Source: NCEH01 sp043195135
Lineage (GTDB): Bacteria > Pseudomonadota > Alphaproteobacteria > Rhizobiales > Xanthobacteraceae
NCBI RefSeq assembly: GCF_043195135.1
Contig: NZ_JBAFWP010000010.1
Reading direction: 5' to 3' (one strand)
DNA length: 64,000 nt
In this document: one piece after another, positions 49,323-58,039 of the stretch
How the letters are laid out: every line of letters starts with the position of its first letter
Numbering within the stretch: position 1 is the stretch's first letter
The notes under the pieces: model-generated
What the model saw: only the letters and a program-made list of their open reading frames with translations
What the model was told of the DNA's origin: nothing
The model's database searches: none
Translations under genes and position numbers: made by a program

Positions 49323-51323
49323 TCAATAGGTGAACTTGAGGCCGCCATAGGCCCCGAAGCCGGGGGCAAGGAAGCCGTTCGGGTTCTGGTAGGTCTGGTC
49401 GAACAGATTGTCGATGCGCCCGAACAGGGTGGCCTGCTTTGTCAGGGCGTAATTGGCCGCGACGTTCACCACGGTGTAGCCCGGCTGGTCGATATAATCG
49501 CTGGTGAGGCGCACGATGTCCCACCAGGCGGAGGCATAGATCAGCGTGGCGGAAAGATTGAGCTGGTCCGTGGGGTTCCAGTCCGCGCTGACGCTGACCT
49601 TGTTGTTCGGCCGCCGCAACGGGGTGCAGGAGGTGTCCGTCAGCGGCGCGCAGGCGGCACCGAAGGAGGTGTCGGGCGGCATGTAGCCCACCGCCTCGGT
49701 ATAGGTGTAGTCCACCCTCAGCTTCAGCCGGTCGGTGACCGCGAAGGCGACGAAGGTTTCCGCGCCCTGCGTCGTCGCGCTGGAGATGTTGACGTTCTGG
49801 TACGAGACCGGGTCGTAACTGATGAGGTTGGTGATGTCGTTGTGGAAATAGGTGGCGCCGAAGGTCACCCGCCCGCCGAACGCCTCCTGCTCGAAGCCGG
49901 CGTCATAGCCCGTGCTTTCCTCCGGCTTCAGCCCCGCATTGCCGTAGACGGGAGCGTAGAGCTGATACAGCGAGGGCGCCTTGAAGCCGGTGCCGTAGCT
50001 GGCTTTCAGCTTGGTCCCCGTCTCGGGAATGAGAATGCCCGGCGCGAGGCGGTAGGTGGAATGGTCGCCGAACGTATCGTCGCTGTCGAAGCGGATGTTG
50101 GCGGCGCCGAAGAACCGATCCCCCAGCTTCCCCTGGAGTTCCGCATAGGCGCCGGTGTCGCCGGTGCTGGCGGAAAGGTCGGTGTATTGGGTCGACGAGG
50201 TCATCGCCTCGTTGCGCCGCTCCACGCCCACCAGAAGGTTCTGTCCGGGGGCGAAGGCGAGGTTCGAGCGCAGATAATAGGTCTGCCGGTCGCCCTCATA
50301 TTGGCCGTTCACATCGGCATTCGGCCCGGTGGTGGGGTTTGAGGTGGTCATGGCGCTGACGCCGAAGGTGGTGTTCAGCGCGCCGTCGAGGGCGGTCCAC
50401 ACCCCTTCCCCCTTGGTGAAGAACATGCTGGCAAGGCTCGTGGAGCGCTCGGCCGCGGGAAGGCCCTCGTACAGCGGCGGGGGATAGACATCCGGCGTGT
50501 AGGCGAGCCGGCTGTCGATGTAGCGGGCGATAAAATTGACTGCGAACGCATCGCTCATCTGGAAATCGAGGCGGGTCGAATAGGTCCAGTTGTCATAGGC
50601 GTTCGGGTTGATCGGATAACCGGGCGGCACGATGCCGGGCGGCGTCACCGGGATTTCCGTCGAGGAAAAATGGGTGACGTTGAAGGAATAGCCGACCTTT
50701 TCCGTCGAGCCGCTGAGGGCCGCAGCCTGGTTGAAGGTGCCGAGCGCGCCGCCTTCCACATAGCCGAACACCTTCGCCGGCCCCTCGCCCTTCTTGGTGG
50801 TGATCGAGATCACGCCGCCGATGGCGTCCGAGCCGTAGAGGCCGCTCTGGGGGCCGCGCAGCACCTCGATGCGGGCAAGGTCGGTGGCGAGCAATTGGCC
50901 GAAATCGAAGGCGCCGTTGGGGGTCGAGGGATTGCCCGCGTCGATGCCGTCCACCAGCACCTTCACATGGTTGGAATTGGTGCCGCGGATAAACACCGAG
51001 GTCTGCCCGCCGGGGCCGCCGGTCTGCACCACATTCAGCCCCGGAAGCGACTGGAGCACTTGGGGAACCGTGCGCAATTGCTGGCGGTCGATATCCTCGG
51101 CGGTGACCACGCTGACGGAGGAGGCCACCTGGTCCGCCGGCGTCGGCAGGCCGGTGGCGCTCACCACCACCTCGGGCAGGTCGATGGATTGCGGGGCGCC
51201 GCCGCCGGGCATCGATTGGGCGCAGGCCCATTCGGAGGCCGATGAAAGCAGCAGCGCTGCGACGACGGATCGGCCGGCGGCGCGCGCGGCGCCGCGTGGA
51301 AGGAAAACAGGAACGGAAAGCAT
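49323..51323 (-). CDS. btuB: TonB-dependent cobalamin receptor
   Basis: A 666-residue outer-membrane receptor. After a signal peptide (about residues 1-36) comes the TonB box/plug start SIDLPEVVVSATGLPTPADQV, then the plug landmarks SVFIRGTNSNHVKVLVDGIDAGNPS and IEVLRGPQSGLYGSDAIGGVISI. The barrel ends in a C-terminal aromatic residue (GLKFTY) needed for BAM insertion, with the NLFDQTYQNPNGF penultimate strand. A cobalamin riboswitch lies upstream. First structural gene of btuBFCD. Confidence 0.95.
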   Translation of the reverse strand: MLSVPVFLPRGAARAAGRSVVAALLLSSASEWACAQSMPGGGAPQSIDLPEVVVSATGLPTPADQVASSVSVVTAEDIDRQQLRTVPQVLQSLPGLNVVQTGGPGGQTSVFIRGTNSNHVKVLVDGIDAGNPSTPNGAFDFGQLLATDLARIEVLRGPQSGLYGSDAIGGVISITTKKGEGPAKVFGYVEGGALGTFNQAAALSGSTEKVGYSFNVTHFSSTEIPVTPPGIVPPGYPINPNAYDNWTYSTRLDFQMSDAFAVNFIARYIDSRLAYTPDVYPPPLYEGLPAAERSTSLASMFFTKGEGVWTALDGALNTTFGVSAMTTSNPTTGPNADVNGQYEGDRQTYYLRSNLAFAPGQNLLVGVERRNEAMTSSTQYTDLSASTGDTGAYAELQGKLGDRFFGAANIRFDSDDTFGDHSTYRLAPGILIPETGTKLKASYGTGFKAPSLYQLYAPVYGNAGLKPEESTGYDAGFEQEAFGGRVTFGATYFHNDITNLISYDPVSYQNVNISSATTQGAETFVAFAVTDRLKLRVDYTYTEAVGYMPPDTSFGAACAPLTDTSCTPLRRPNNKVSVSADWNPTDQLNLSATLIYASAWWDIVRLTSDYIDQPGYTVVNVAANYALTKQATLFGRIDNLFDQTYQNPNGFLAPGFGAYGGLKFTY

Positions 51324-51440
51324 AAATGCCTCAGCGGGACGAGTGGTCCGTCACCGCGAACGAGGCCTCCGCGCGACGCAAGCGCCGCAGGGAACAACCA
51401 CCATCAGGACACCCCGCCCAATGTGCTCGCGCGTGACCAC

Positions 51441-51645
51441 GGCTGACGGCAGGTCTCCTGGCTCGCGGGTCAGCGTCCGTATCGTCGCCTTCCCAGGCCA
51501 AAGGCCCAGTGGCTGATGACGATGGACTCGCCGCTTACAGTTGCGGGGGCAGCCGCGGCTTCGACCAGCGCTTGTTTCCAGGCGCCGACTCACCGCGTTC
51601 CCTTTTGATCCCCAAGGGGAACCGTCGCCGTAACCGTAGACGCAG
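51441..51645 (-). ncRNA. Cobalamin riboswitch (adenosylcobalamin type) controlling btuBFCD
   Basis: On the minus strand the conserved elements appear in order: GGGAACGCGGTG, GCTGCCCCCGCAACTGTAAGCGG, the GCCACTGG / CTGGGAAGGC arm and the B12 box GAGCCAGGAGACCTGCC (centred near 51448-51465). These match the cobalamin aptamer core. It ends about 120 bases before the btuB start, leaving room for an expression platform that sequesters the ribosome-binding site or terminates transcription. Binding of B12 is expected to switch the operon off. The limits are approximate. Confidence 0.95.
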
Positions 51646-51686
51646 GGCGCTCGGACCGTCAAGCGGCATGGGCCGGGCTGTGCGCC

Positions 51687-52610
51687 TCAGCCCGGCGCGC
51701 GCCGGTTCTCGTACAGCTTCAGCGCAACGCCAACCGCCTCCAGCAGCGGCACCGGAAGCGCGAACGCCCGGGCGCGCGCGGCGAGGTCGCCGATGATCTG
51801 GTCGGCTTCCACCGGATAGCCCTGGCTCAGGTCGCGATACAGGGAGGAGGTCATGGGCGAGCCGTCCGCCGTCAGCTGCGCCTGTGTCCAGGCGAGGAAG
51901 GCGGGACGCGGGCCGTATCCCGCCGCCTGCGCGATGGCGGCGCATTCGCCGACGATGGCGAGCGCGACGGCCTTGCCGCCCGCGGCGGCCACGTCCCCGA
52001 TGCTGCCGCGCATCAGGCAGGTGGTGGCGCCGAGGCTCGCGAGGAAGACCCATTTCTCCCACATGTCGAGCAGGATGGTGTCCGAGAGGCGGGCGTCGAA
52101 GCCGGCGCCCTGCATCACTGCGTCCAGGGCGGTGATGCGCGGCGAGCGCGTGCCGTCGGTTTCGCCATAGGTCAGTTCGTGCAGCGGGCTCATCTGCACG
52201 ATGCGCCCCTCCTCATCGATCCGGCCCATGATCTTGCAGACGCCGCCGAGCAGCCGTTCCGCCCCGAAGCGCGCGGCGAGCACATCCAGGTGCCTCATGC
52301 CGTTGAGCACCGGCAGGATCATGGTATCGGGTCCGATGGCCGGAGCGACGTCGGCCAGCGCCGCATCGAGGGCGAACGCCTTCACCGAGAGCAGGACGAG
52401 GTCATAGGGCCGGGCGATCTCATCGGCAGTCACGATGGCGGGGTGAAGCGTCGCACCGCCGTGAGGGCTGACGATCTCAAGCCCGCGCTCGCGCAGGCGC
52501 GCCGCGCGGCTCGGGCGGACCAGGAAGGTCACGTCCCGTCCCGCCTGCGCGAGGCGACCGCCGAAATAGCCGCCGGTCGCGCCGGCACCAACCACGAGAA
52601 TGCGCATCAT
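51687..52610 (-). CDS. PanE/ApbA-like 2-dehydropantoate 2-reductase family protein
   Basis: 307 residues. The Rossmann motif is ILVVGAGATGGYFGGRLAQAG. The core has VLLSVKAFALDAAL, VLNGMRHLDVLAARFG and the C-terminal catalytic Lys region MWEKWVFLASLGATTCLMRG. It would reduce 2-dehydropantoate to pantoate with NADPH (pantothenate and CoA synthesis), but this family has many members with other 2-ketoacid substrates and no pan genes are adjacent. Two ATG codons (52610, 52607) are adjacent. It follows the MATE gene by 60 bases. Confidence 0.88.
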   Translation of the reverse strand: MMRILVVGAGATGGYFGGRLAQAGRDVTFLVRPSRAARLRERGLEIVSPHGGATLHPAIVTADEIARPYDLVLLSVKAFALDAALADVAPAIGPDTMILPVLNGMRHLDVLAARFGAERLLGGVCKIMGRIDEEGRIVQMSPLHELTYGETDGTRSPRITALDAVMQGAGFDARLSDTILLDMWEKWVFLASLGATTCLMRGSIGDVAAAGGKAVALAIVGECAAIAQAAGYGPRPAFLAWTQAQLTADGSPMTSSLYRDLSQGYPVEADQIIGDLAARARAFALPVPLLEAVGVALKLYENRRAPG

Positions 52611-52670
52611 GTGCTCCGATGAACCGGCCCGGTGGGGCGCGATCAGGGTGAAACCGTGAAAATAATGCCT

Positions 52671-54080
52671 TCAGCGAAACCAGGAACCCGAGGCGACGGA
52701 GACGCCGACCACGGCACCATAGGCTAACAGCCCGAAGGCATAGACCGCGAACAGCCAGAGCAGGGAGCCGGTGGCCGCAAGCACCAGCGCGCCGCCGACG
52801 GTCGCGATGATCATCCGCAGCAGGCTGGCGAGGAGCGGCCAGCCGAGCCGGCCCGCGCCCTGGGACGCGAAATAAAGGGTCATGCCGAGCCCGAAGAAGC
52901 CGAAGAACGGCCCGACGATGCGCAGATACACCGTTCCCACCGCCAGCATTTCCGGCGTCGCGTCGAACAGGCGCAGCCATGCCTCCGGCCAGATCGCGGC
53001 GGCGATCCCCACGGCTTCCGTCAGCGCAAAGGCGAAGCCGCCGCCGATCAGGGCGATGCGCAGCGCCCGCCGGTTCTGTCCGGCGCCGATATTGGTGCCC
53101 ACCAGTGCCACCAGCGGCGCGCCGAGGCCGAAGGCGAGGGGCGGCAGCAGATATTCGAGTCGGGTGCCGGTGCCGAAGCCGGCCACCGCGCCCGGCCCCG
53201 CATGGGCCGCGACCAGGGCCATGGTGACGGCGATCGTCACGTTCAGCTGGACCGTGTTCACCGCCGCCACCGCGCCCACTTTCAGGATGTTCCAGGCATA
53301 GGGCAGGTGCAGGCGGGTCCAGGCGAAGCGCGCCACATTGCGGCCGCTGGCGACGTACCAGCCCAGGATCGCGGTGCCGATGGCATAATAAAGCACCATG
53401 GCGATCGCCCCGCCGGCGATGCCGAAAGCGGGAATCGGGCCTGATCCGAGGATCAGCACATAGGAGAGCGGCGCCAACAGGATAGCGCCGCCGCAGATGA
53501 CGATCCCGGGCACCAGCATGTTGCCGGTGCCGCGGATGATGCTCGCCAGCGCATTGAACACCCAGAGCAGCACCATGCCGGCGAACAGGATGCGCGAATA
53601 GGTGATCGCCGCCTCCAGGGACGGGCCGCTGCCGCCGAGCAGGGCAAACAGATGGTGGCCGAACAGAAGGACGAGCGCGGAGAAGGTCAGGCCGAATCCG
53701 GCATTGATCAGCAGCGCGTGCAGCACCAGGCTGTCGGCTTCGGCCCGGCGCTGGCCGCCGAGGGCGCGGGCGATGGCGGAGGAGATGCCCCCGCCCATGG
53801 CGCCCTGGGACATGTTCTGCATCAGGATCAAGACCGGAAGCACCAGCGCCATGCCGGTGAGCGCGTCGATGCCGAGCCGGGCGATGAACGCCATTTCGAT
53901 CAGGCCGGTGCTCGATTGGGCGAGCATGACCAGGATGTTGGGCCACGCCAGCCGCGCGAGCAGCGGCACCACCGGGGCCTCCAGGAGCGCGCGGGTGCGC
54001 GCCGACATGGCGGGCGGAGCGGCAATCGGGGCCGGCGCGGGGAACGCGGCGCGGGTCGGAGGTGACAAGGTTTTCAGCAT
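52671..54080 (-). CDS. MATE-family multidrug efflux transporter
   Basis: A 469-residue inner-membrane protein with 12 predicted helices in two repeated halves. Landmarks are LARLAWPNILVMLAQSSTGLIEMAFIARLG, GAMGGGISSAIARALGGQRRAEA, and LVALVGTNIGAGQNRRALRIAL in the second half (the MATE VGQNxGA-like site). It exports cationic or aromatic drugs using a Na+ or H+ gradient. Divergent from a MarR regulator, with a palindrome in between that should repress it. Confidence 0.93.
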   Translation of the reverse strand: MLKTLSPPTRAAFPAPAPIAAPPAMSARTRALLEAPVVPLLARLAWPNILVMLAQSSTGLIEMAFIARLGIDALTGMALVLPVLILMQNMSQGAMGGGISSAIARALGGQRRAEADSLVLHALLINAGFGLTFSALVLLFGHHLFALLGGSGPSLEAAITYSRILFAGMVLLWVFNALASIIRGTGNMLVPGIVICGGAILLAPLSYVLILGSGPIPAFGIAGGAIAMVLYYAIGTAILGWYVASGRNVARFAWTRLHLPYAWNILKVGAVAAVNTVQLNVTIAVTMALVAAHAGPGAVAGFGTGTRLEYLLPPLAFGLGAPLVALVGTNIGAGQNRRALRIALIGGGFAFALTEAVGIAAAIWPEAWLRLFDATPEMLAVGTVYLRIVGPFFGFFGLGMTLYFASQGAGRLGWPLLASLLRMIIATVGGALVLAATGSLLWLFAVYAFGLLAYGAVVGVSVASGSWFR

Positions 54081-54123
54081 GTCGGGTTCCCGTGCGCCGG
54101 GCGAAGGGGCGCGCGTCGCCTTG

Positions 54124-54147
54124 ATTTATGGGCATATGCCCATAAAT
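54124..54147. promoter_or_regulatory. Perfect 24-bp palindromic operator for the MarR regulator
   Basis: ATTTATGGGCAT and ATGCCCATAAAT form a perfect palindrome with no spacer, centred at 54135/54136. It lies 44 bases upstream of the MATE start and 60 bases upstream of the MarR start. Its AT content is far above its surroundings. Binding by the MarR dimer would block both promoters. Confidence 0.8.
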
Positions 54148-54159
54148 TTGAAAATAGTG

Positions 54160-54167
54160 GCATATGC
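54160..54167. promoter_or_regulatory. Second, shorter MarR-type site
   Basis: GCATATGC repeats the core of the large palindrome 28 bases away (centre to centre), close to the MarR start. A second, weaker site would give cooperative or autoregulatory binding. Confidence 0.5.
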
Positions 54168-54206
54168 GAGTATTCGTCAATTGACGGCCCCGTGAGGAGC
54201 TCAGGA

Positions 54207-54728
54207 ATGGCAGGGCGCAAGACGTCGTCGGCACAGACAGGATGCGCGCCAAACCCCGCGCCGACCGGGGCTTATCCCAATGCCGGGCGCTGCAACGGCA
54301 CGGCCTTGCGCAAGGCCACGCGGCGCGTGTCGCAGCTCTATGATTCCGTCCTGGCGCCGTGCGGCCTGAAGGGGACCCAGCGCTCGGTGCTCATCCATGT
54401 GGCGCGGGCGGGAACGCCCACCATGGGCGAACTGTCCGCCGCCCTGGTGCTCGACCGCTCGGCGCTCGGGCACAATCTCAAGCCGCTGGAACGCGACGGC
54501 CTGATCGCCCTGGTGCCGGATGAACAGGACAAGCGCAGCCGCCGGGTGGCCCTGACGCCGCTCGGCAAGGCGAAGCTCGATGCCTCCATGGCATTGTGGG
54601 CACAGGCGCAGGCGCGCTTCGAGGCAGTGTTCGGGGCCGCCGAGGCGGCGGCGCTGCGCGCGTCGCTGGAGCGCATCGCCTCGCCGGAATTCGCCGCCGC
54701 ATTCGCCGGCCGCGAACCCCGCGAATAG
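54207..54728 (+). CDS. MarR-family transcriptional regulator
   Basis: 173 residues. The winged HTH is LKGTQRSVLIHVARAGTPTMGELSAALVLDRSALGHNLKPLERDGLIALVPDEQDKRSRRVALTPLGKAKLD, with the DKRSRR wing. An N-terminal Cys (GCAPNP) and RCNG-Cys are near the dimer interface and could act as redox or ligand sensors, which is inference. GAGGAGC precedes the ATG at 54207. Divergent from the MATE gene and separated from it by operator palindromes. Confidence 0.92.
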   Translation: MAGRKTSSAQTGCAPNPAPTGAYPNAGRCNGTALRKATRRVSQLYDSVLAPCGLKGTQRSVLIHVARAGTPTMGELSAALVLDRSALGHNLKPLERDGLIALVPDEQDKRSRRVALTPLGKAKLDASMALWAQAQARFEAVFGAAEAAALRASLERIASPEFAAAFAGREPRE

Positions 54729-54844
54729 GCGTCCGTGCGGGCCGCATCGGGTTCGTCCGGGGGCCGACATGGCAACGTGATTTGACGCGGCGGTGCGCGC
54801 GTACTTCTAAGGGAGCCGTTCCCGCCCGAACCGAGACTGCGCCC

Positions 54845-55690
54845 ATGACGAAATCCCCCTTCCGGACCTGGCTCATCACCGGCTGCTCCGCCGGTTTCGG
54901 CCGCGTGCTCGCGGAAGCCGCCCTCGCGCGCGGCGACCGCGTGATGCTGACGGCGCGCGATCCCGGAAAGCTCGCGGACCTCGCCGCCCGCTATCCGGAA
55001 ACCGCGCGCACGGCGAAGCTCGACGTCACCCATGCCGGCGATGCGGCGGCGGCGGTGGCGGCCACGCAGGCGGCCTTCGGTGCGCTGGACGTGCTGGTGA
55101 ACAACGCCGGCTATGGCTTTCTCGGCGCGGTGGAGGAGGCGGCGCCGGAGGAATATCGCGCGCTGTTCGATGCCAATGTGTTCGGCCTCATCGAGATGAC
55201 GCGCGCTGCACTGCCGCTGATGCGCCAGGGCACGGGGGGACGCATCGTGCAGTTCTCGTCGAACCTCGGGCTCCAGTCGCGCGCCGGCTATGGCTATTAC
55301 AGCGCCACCAAATTTGCCGTGGAGGGCCTCTCCGAGGCGCTCGCCGCCGAGCTGGAGCCGCTTGGCATCTGCGTGATCCTGGTGGAGCCCGGCGCCTTCC
55401 GTACCGATTTCCTCGGCCGCTCCATCGCGTTCGCGGCGGACCGGATTGACGCCTATGAGGCGACGGTGGGCGCGGTGCGCACGGCGGTTCCCACCCGCGC
55501 CGGCGCGCAGCCGGGCGATCCGCGTCGGGGCGTCGCCGTCATTCTCCAGGCGGTCGATGCACAGAAGCCGCCGTTGCGCCTCGCCCTCGGGCCGGATGCC
55601 CACCGCAACATCCGCGCCAAGCTCGCCCGCGTGGCGACCGACCTCGATGCCTGGGAGCACGTGGCGGCCGATACGGATTTCCGGGAGTAA
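54845..55690 (+). CDS. Short-chain dehydrogenase/reductase (SDR)
   Basis: 281 residues. TGCSAGFGRVLAEAALARGD is the TGxxxGxG cofactor motif, LDVLVNNAGYGFLGA the NNAG motif, and YGYYSATKFAVEGLSEAL the YxxxK active site with FSSNLGLQSRAG (Ser). The TARDPGKLADL strand suggests an NADP preference. Close relatives are annotated as oxidoreductases of unknown substrate. It follows the MarR gene by 116 bases and is convergent with another SDR. Confidence 0.9.
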   Translation: MTKSPFRTWLITGCSAGFGRVLAEAALARGDRVMLTARDPGKLADLAARYPETARTAKLDVTHAGDAAAAVAATQAAFGALDVLVNNAGYGFLGAVEEAAPEEYRALFDANVFGLIEMTRAALPLMRQGTGGRIVQFSSNLGLQSRAGYGYYSATKFAVEGLSEALAAELEPLGICVILVEPGAFRTDFLGRSIAFAADRIDAYEATVGAVRTAVPTRAGAQPGDPRRGVAVILQAVDAQKPPLRLALGPDAHRNIRAKLARVATDLDAWEHVAADTDFRE

Positions 55691-55708
55691 GCAAGCGGGC
55701 CCTGCGGT

Positions 55709-55741
55709 CCGTCCCCTCCTCGCCTTCGAAGTAGGGGACGG
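55709..55741. terminator. Bidirectional hairpin between the two SDR genes
   Basis: CCGTCCCCT, 15-base loop, AGGGGACGG; a 9-base-pair perfect stem in the 77-base gap between convergent genes. No long T-run on either side. Confidence 0.5.
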
Positions 55742-55767
55742 GGCCGCCTGGTGGTCTGTGTCGGGGC

Positions 55768-56517
55768 TCAGCCGCGCCCGACGAACGGCATCTTGGTGGC
55801 CATCACGGTGATGGTCTGCACGTTCGCGCTCAGCGGCAGGCTCGCCATGTAGACCACCGCGTCCGCCACATGCTTGGCGTCGATCATCGGCTCCGGCTTC
55901 ATGGAGCCGTCCGCCTGGATGATGCCGTTCTTGATGCGCTGGGCCATTTCGGTGTCGGCATTGCCGATGTCGATCTGGCCGCAGGCGATGTCAAAGGCGC
56001 GGCCATCCAGCGAGGTGGATTTCGTGAGCCCGGCGATGGCGTGCTTGGTGGAGGTGTAGGGCGCAGAATTGGGCCGGGGCGTGTGGGCCGAGATCGATCC
56101 ATTGTTGATGATCCGCCCGCCCATGGGAGTCTGCGCCTTCATGATGCGGATCGCCTGCTGGGTGCACAGGAACGGGCCGGTGAGGTTGGTATCCACCACC
56201 GTGCGCCATTGCTCGTAGGTGAGATCCTCCATCGGCACGCCGGGAGCGCCGGTGCCGGCATTGTTGAACAGCAGGTCGAGCCGGCCATAGGCCTCCTTCA
56301 CCGCCGCGAACAAGGCGGCGACGGAGGCAGGGTCGGTCACGTCCGTCGGCACCACCAGCGAGGGCGCGTCGCCGAGCGCGGAGGCGGTGGCCTCCAACGC
56401 CTCGCGGCGCCGGCCGGCGAGCGCGAGGCTATAGCCCGCGGCGGCCAGGGCAAGCGCGACGGCGCGGCCGACGCCGGAGCCGGCGCCGGTGACAAGGGCG
56501 ATCTTGGTGGCGGTCAT
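55768..56517 (-). CDS. Short-chain dehydrogenase/reductase (SDR)
   Basis: 249 residues. TGAGSGVGRAVALALAAAG cofactor loop, LAGRRREALEATA, LDLLFNNAGTGAP, catalytic Ser in IINNGSISAHTPRPNSAPYTSTKHAIAGLTKSTSLDGR (YxxxK as YTSTK). The C-terminal ANVQTITVMATKMPFVGRG ending is typical of a particular oxidoreductase SDR group. Substrate unknown. Monocistronic, about 180 bases from ribA. Confidence 0.92.
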   Translation of the reverse strand: MTATKIALVTGAGSGVGRAVALALAAAGYSLALAGRRREALEATASALGDAPSLVVPTDVTDPASVAALFAAVKEAYGRLDLLFNNAGTGAPGVPMEDLTYEQWRTVVDTNLTGPFLCTQQAIRIMKAQTPMGGRIINNGSISAHTPRPNSAPYTSTKHAIAGLTKSTSLDGRAFDIACGQIDIGNADTEMAQRIKNGIIQADGSMKPEPMIDAKHVADAVVYMASLPLSANVQTITVMATKMPFVGRG

Positions 56518-56693
56518 GAAGTCTCTCTCCCGAGTGTTCTCTATTCTCTTCCCGCCGTCCCTGGGGCGGGCCCAGGGTGCGCCGGCGCGCGGACCTTATG
56601 CCGTGCGAAGAGTGGCCCGCCATGGAAAGCCCAAGCGGGAGGAGATTTCAATCGTTTTGATTTGACCTGCCGCGCGGTACCCCGCGCCCGCGC

Positions 56694-57803
56694 TCAATCG
56701 GGCGCGCGGGCGGCGAGCACTTCGAAATCGATATAATGGCCGGCGCGGTCGCGTTTGGAGGCGAGGTAGCGCACATTCTCCAGCGTCGGGCGCCCGAGCA
56801 CCCGCTGTTCCGCCACCACGTCCAGCCCGGCGGCCTTCAAGGCGGCGATCTTCTGCGGATTGTTGGTGATGAGCTGCACCGCCGTCACCCCGAGCTGCCG
56901 CAGCATCTCGGCGGCAAAGTCGAAGCGCCGCTGGTCGAGCCCGAAGCCGAGCACGGCGTCGGCGTCATAGGTGTCGTAGCCCTCGGACTGGAGCTTGTAG
57001 GCGCGCATCTTGTTGGCGATGCCGTTGCCGCGCCCTTCCTGGTCGAGATAGAGCAACACGCCGCCCGCCCCGCGCGCCATGCGCTGGACCGTATCGCGCA
57101 ACTGGTCGCCGCAATCGCATTTCAGGCTGCCGAACAGGTCGCCCGTGAGGCAGGCCGAATGCAGGCGCACCGGCACCGCCTGGGAGAGGTCCGGCTTGCC
57201 GACGATGATCGCCACCTGGTCGCGCAGGCCCTCGCCGCCGCGAAACACCACGAATTCCGTTTCCGGCGCGCCTTCCAGGGGCACCGGCGCGCGGCCGACG
57301 ATGGTGAGGCGCGCGGCCTGGTCGGCACGAAAGGCGGCGATATCGGCACCGTCCACCCGCAGCACCTGTTCGAGCCCGGCCCCGTCGCTGGGCGCGACCA
57401 CCGCCGCCGGCAGCACCAGGGCAAGGCCGAGCAGATCGAGCGCGGCAAGGTCGAGCGCGGTCGCCGGCGCCACCGGGGCATCGACGCGCGCATCCACCTT
57501 GAGCGTGAGCAAGCCGACCCGCTCCGGGTCCATCTGCGGCAGGGCGATCGACCCGTCCTCATCGCGCGGGCAGCCCAGGCGGGAGAGGCGCGGACCGGGC
57601 AGCACGAGGCGCCCGATGCCGTTGACGTGTTCGGCGAAAGCGGCGGCCAGGGACGCGTCGAAGGCTTCGGCACCGATCACAAGCGCGCGATCCCCGCCCT
57701 GCGACAACAGGACCGGACGACCGGACCGCAGTTCGGAGATTGCGCGTTCCACGGCGGTGATACGCGGATCGGCGCGACCGAGAATATTCAGACTAGGGGA
57801 CAT
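56694..57803 (-). CDS. ribA: GTP cyclohydrolase II with a vestigial DHBP-synthase domain
   Basis: 369 residues. The C-terminal domain converts GTP to 2,5-diamino-6-ribosylamino-4(3H)-pyrimidinone 5'-phosphate, formate and pyrophosphate. The zinc Cys218/Cys229/Cys231 lie in SACLTGDLFGSLKCDCGDQL and the GTP loop DQEGRGNGI at 254-262. TITNNP-like VQLITNNPQK and the final LENVRYLASKRDRAGH are family landmarks. The N-terminal 165 residues align with DHBP synthase in shape (AISELRSGRPVLL) but lack its acidic DDEDRENEGD active-site loop (here SQGGDRALVIGA), so they are probably inactive. GAAGAGG precedes the ATG at 57803. Divergent from a RibD_C gene. Confidence 0.93.
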   Translation of the reverse strand: MSPSLNILGRADPRITAVERAISELRSGRPVLLSQGGDRALVIGAEAFDASLAAAFAEHVNGIGRLVLPGPRLSRLGCPRDEDGSIALPQMDPERVGLLTLKVDARVDAPVAPATALDLAALDLLGLALVLPAAVVAPSDGAGLEQVLRVDGADIAAFRADQAARLTIVGRAPVPLEGAPETEFVVFRGGEGLRDQVAIIVGKPDLSQAVPVRLHSACLTGDLFGSLKCDCGDQLRDTVQRMARGAGGVLLYLDQEGRGNGIANKMRAYKLQSEGYDTYDADAVLGFGLDQRRFDFAAEMLRQLGVTAVQLITNNPQKIAALKAAGLDVVAEQRVLGRPTLENVRYLASKRDRAGHYIDFEVLAARAPD

Positions 57804-58039
57804 TACAGCCTCTTCACCCACTAACATGTGCCACGGCCGCGTTTCTGCAAGCCCCGTCGTGCCATCAGGCCCCGCGCACCTCGCCGCATCCGTTCCATGC
57901 GGACGCCCGTGCGTGGCCTTCGTCACCAAACGGTGCCGCTGCCGTTGCGTTCCCAGCCCACCCCCACCCGGCGTGATCGTGCCGTGCGCCGCGCCGGCCC
58001 CTGCATCCGGCGGCGCCCGTTTATGCTAAGTCGAGGGCG
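57804..58039. other. Divergent ribA / RibD_C promoter region
   Basis: 236 bases without a gene. No FMN riboswitch core is visible. A GC-rich stretch with no strong dyad; the promoters are not placed. Confidence 0.5.

Noticed and set aside
51351..51662. Small open frame on the minus strand upstream of btuB
   Set aside because: It coincides with the conserved RNA elements of the cobalamin riboswitch, which explain the conservation better than a protein.
51687..52610. Naming the reductase panE outright
   Set aside because: The fold is clear but the family includes several 2-ketoacid reductases and no pantothenate gene is nearby, so a gene symbol would overstate it.
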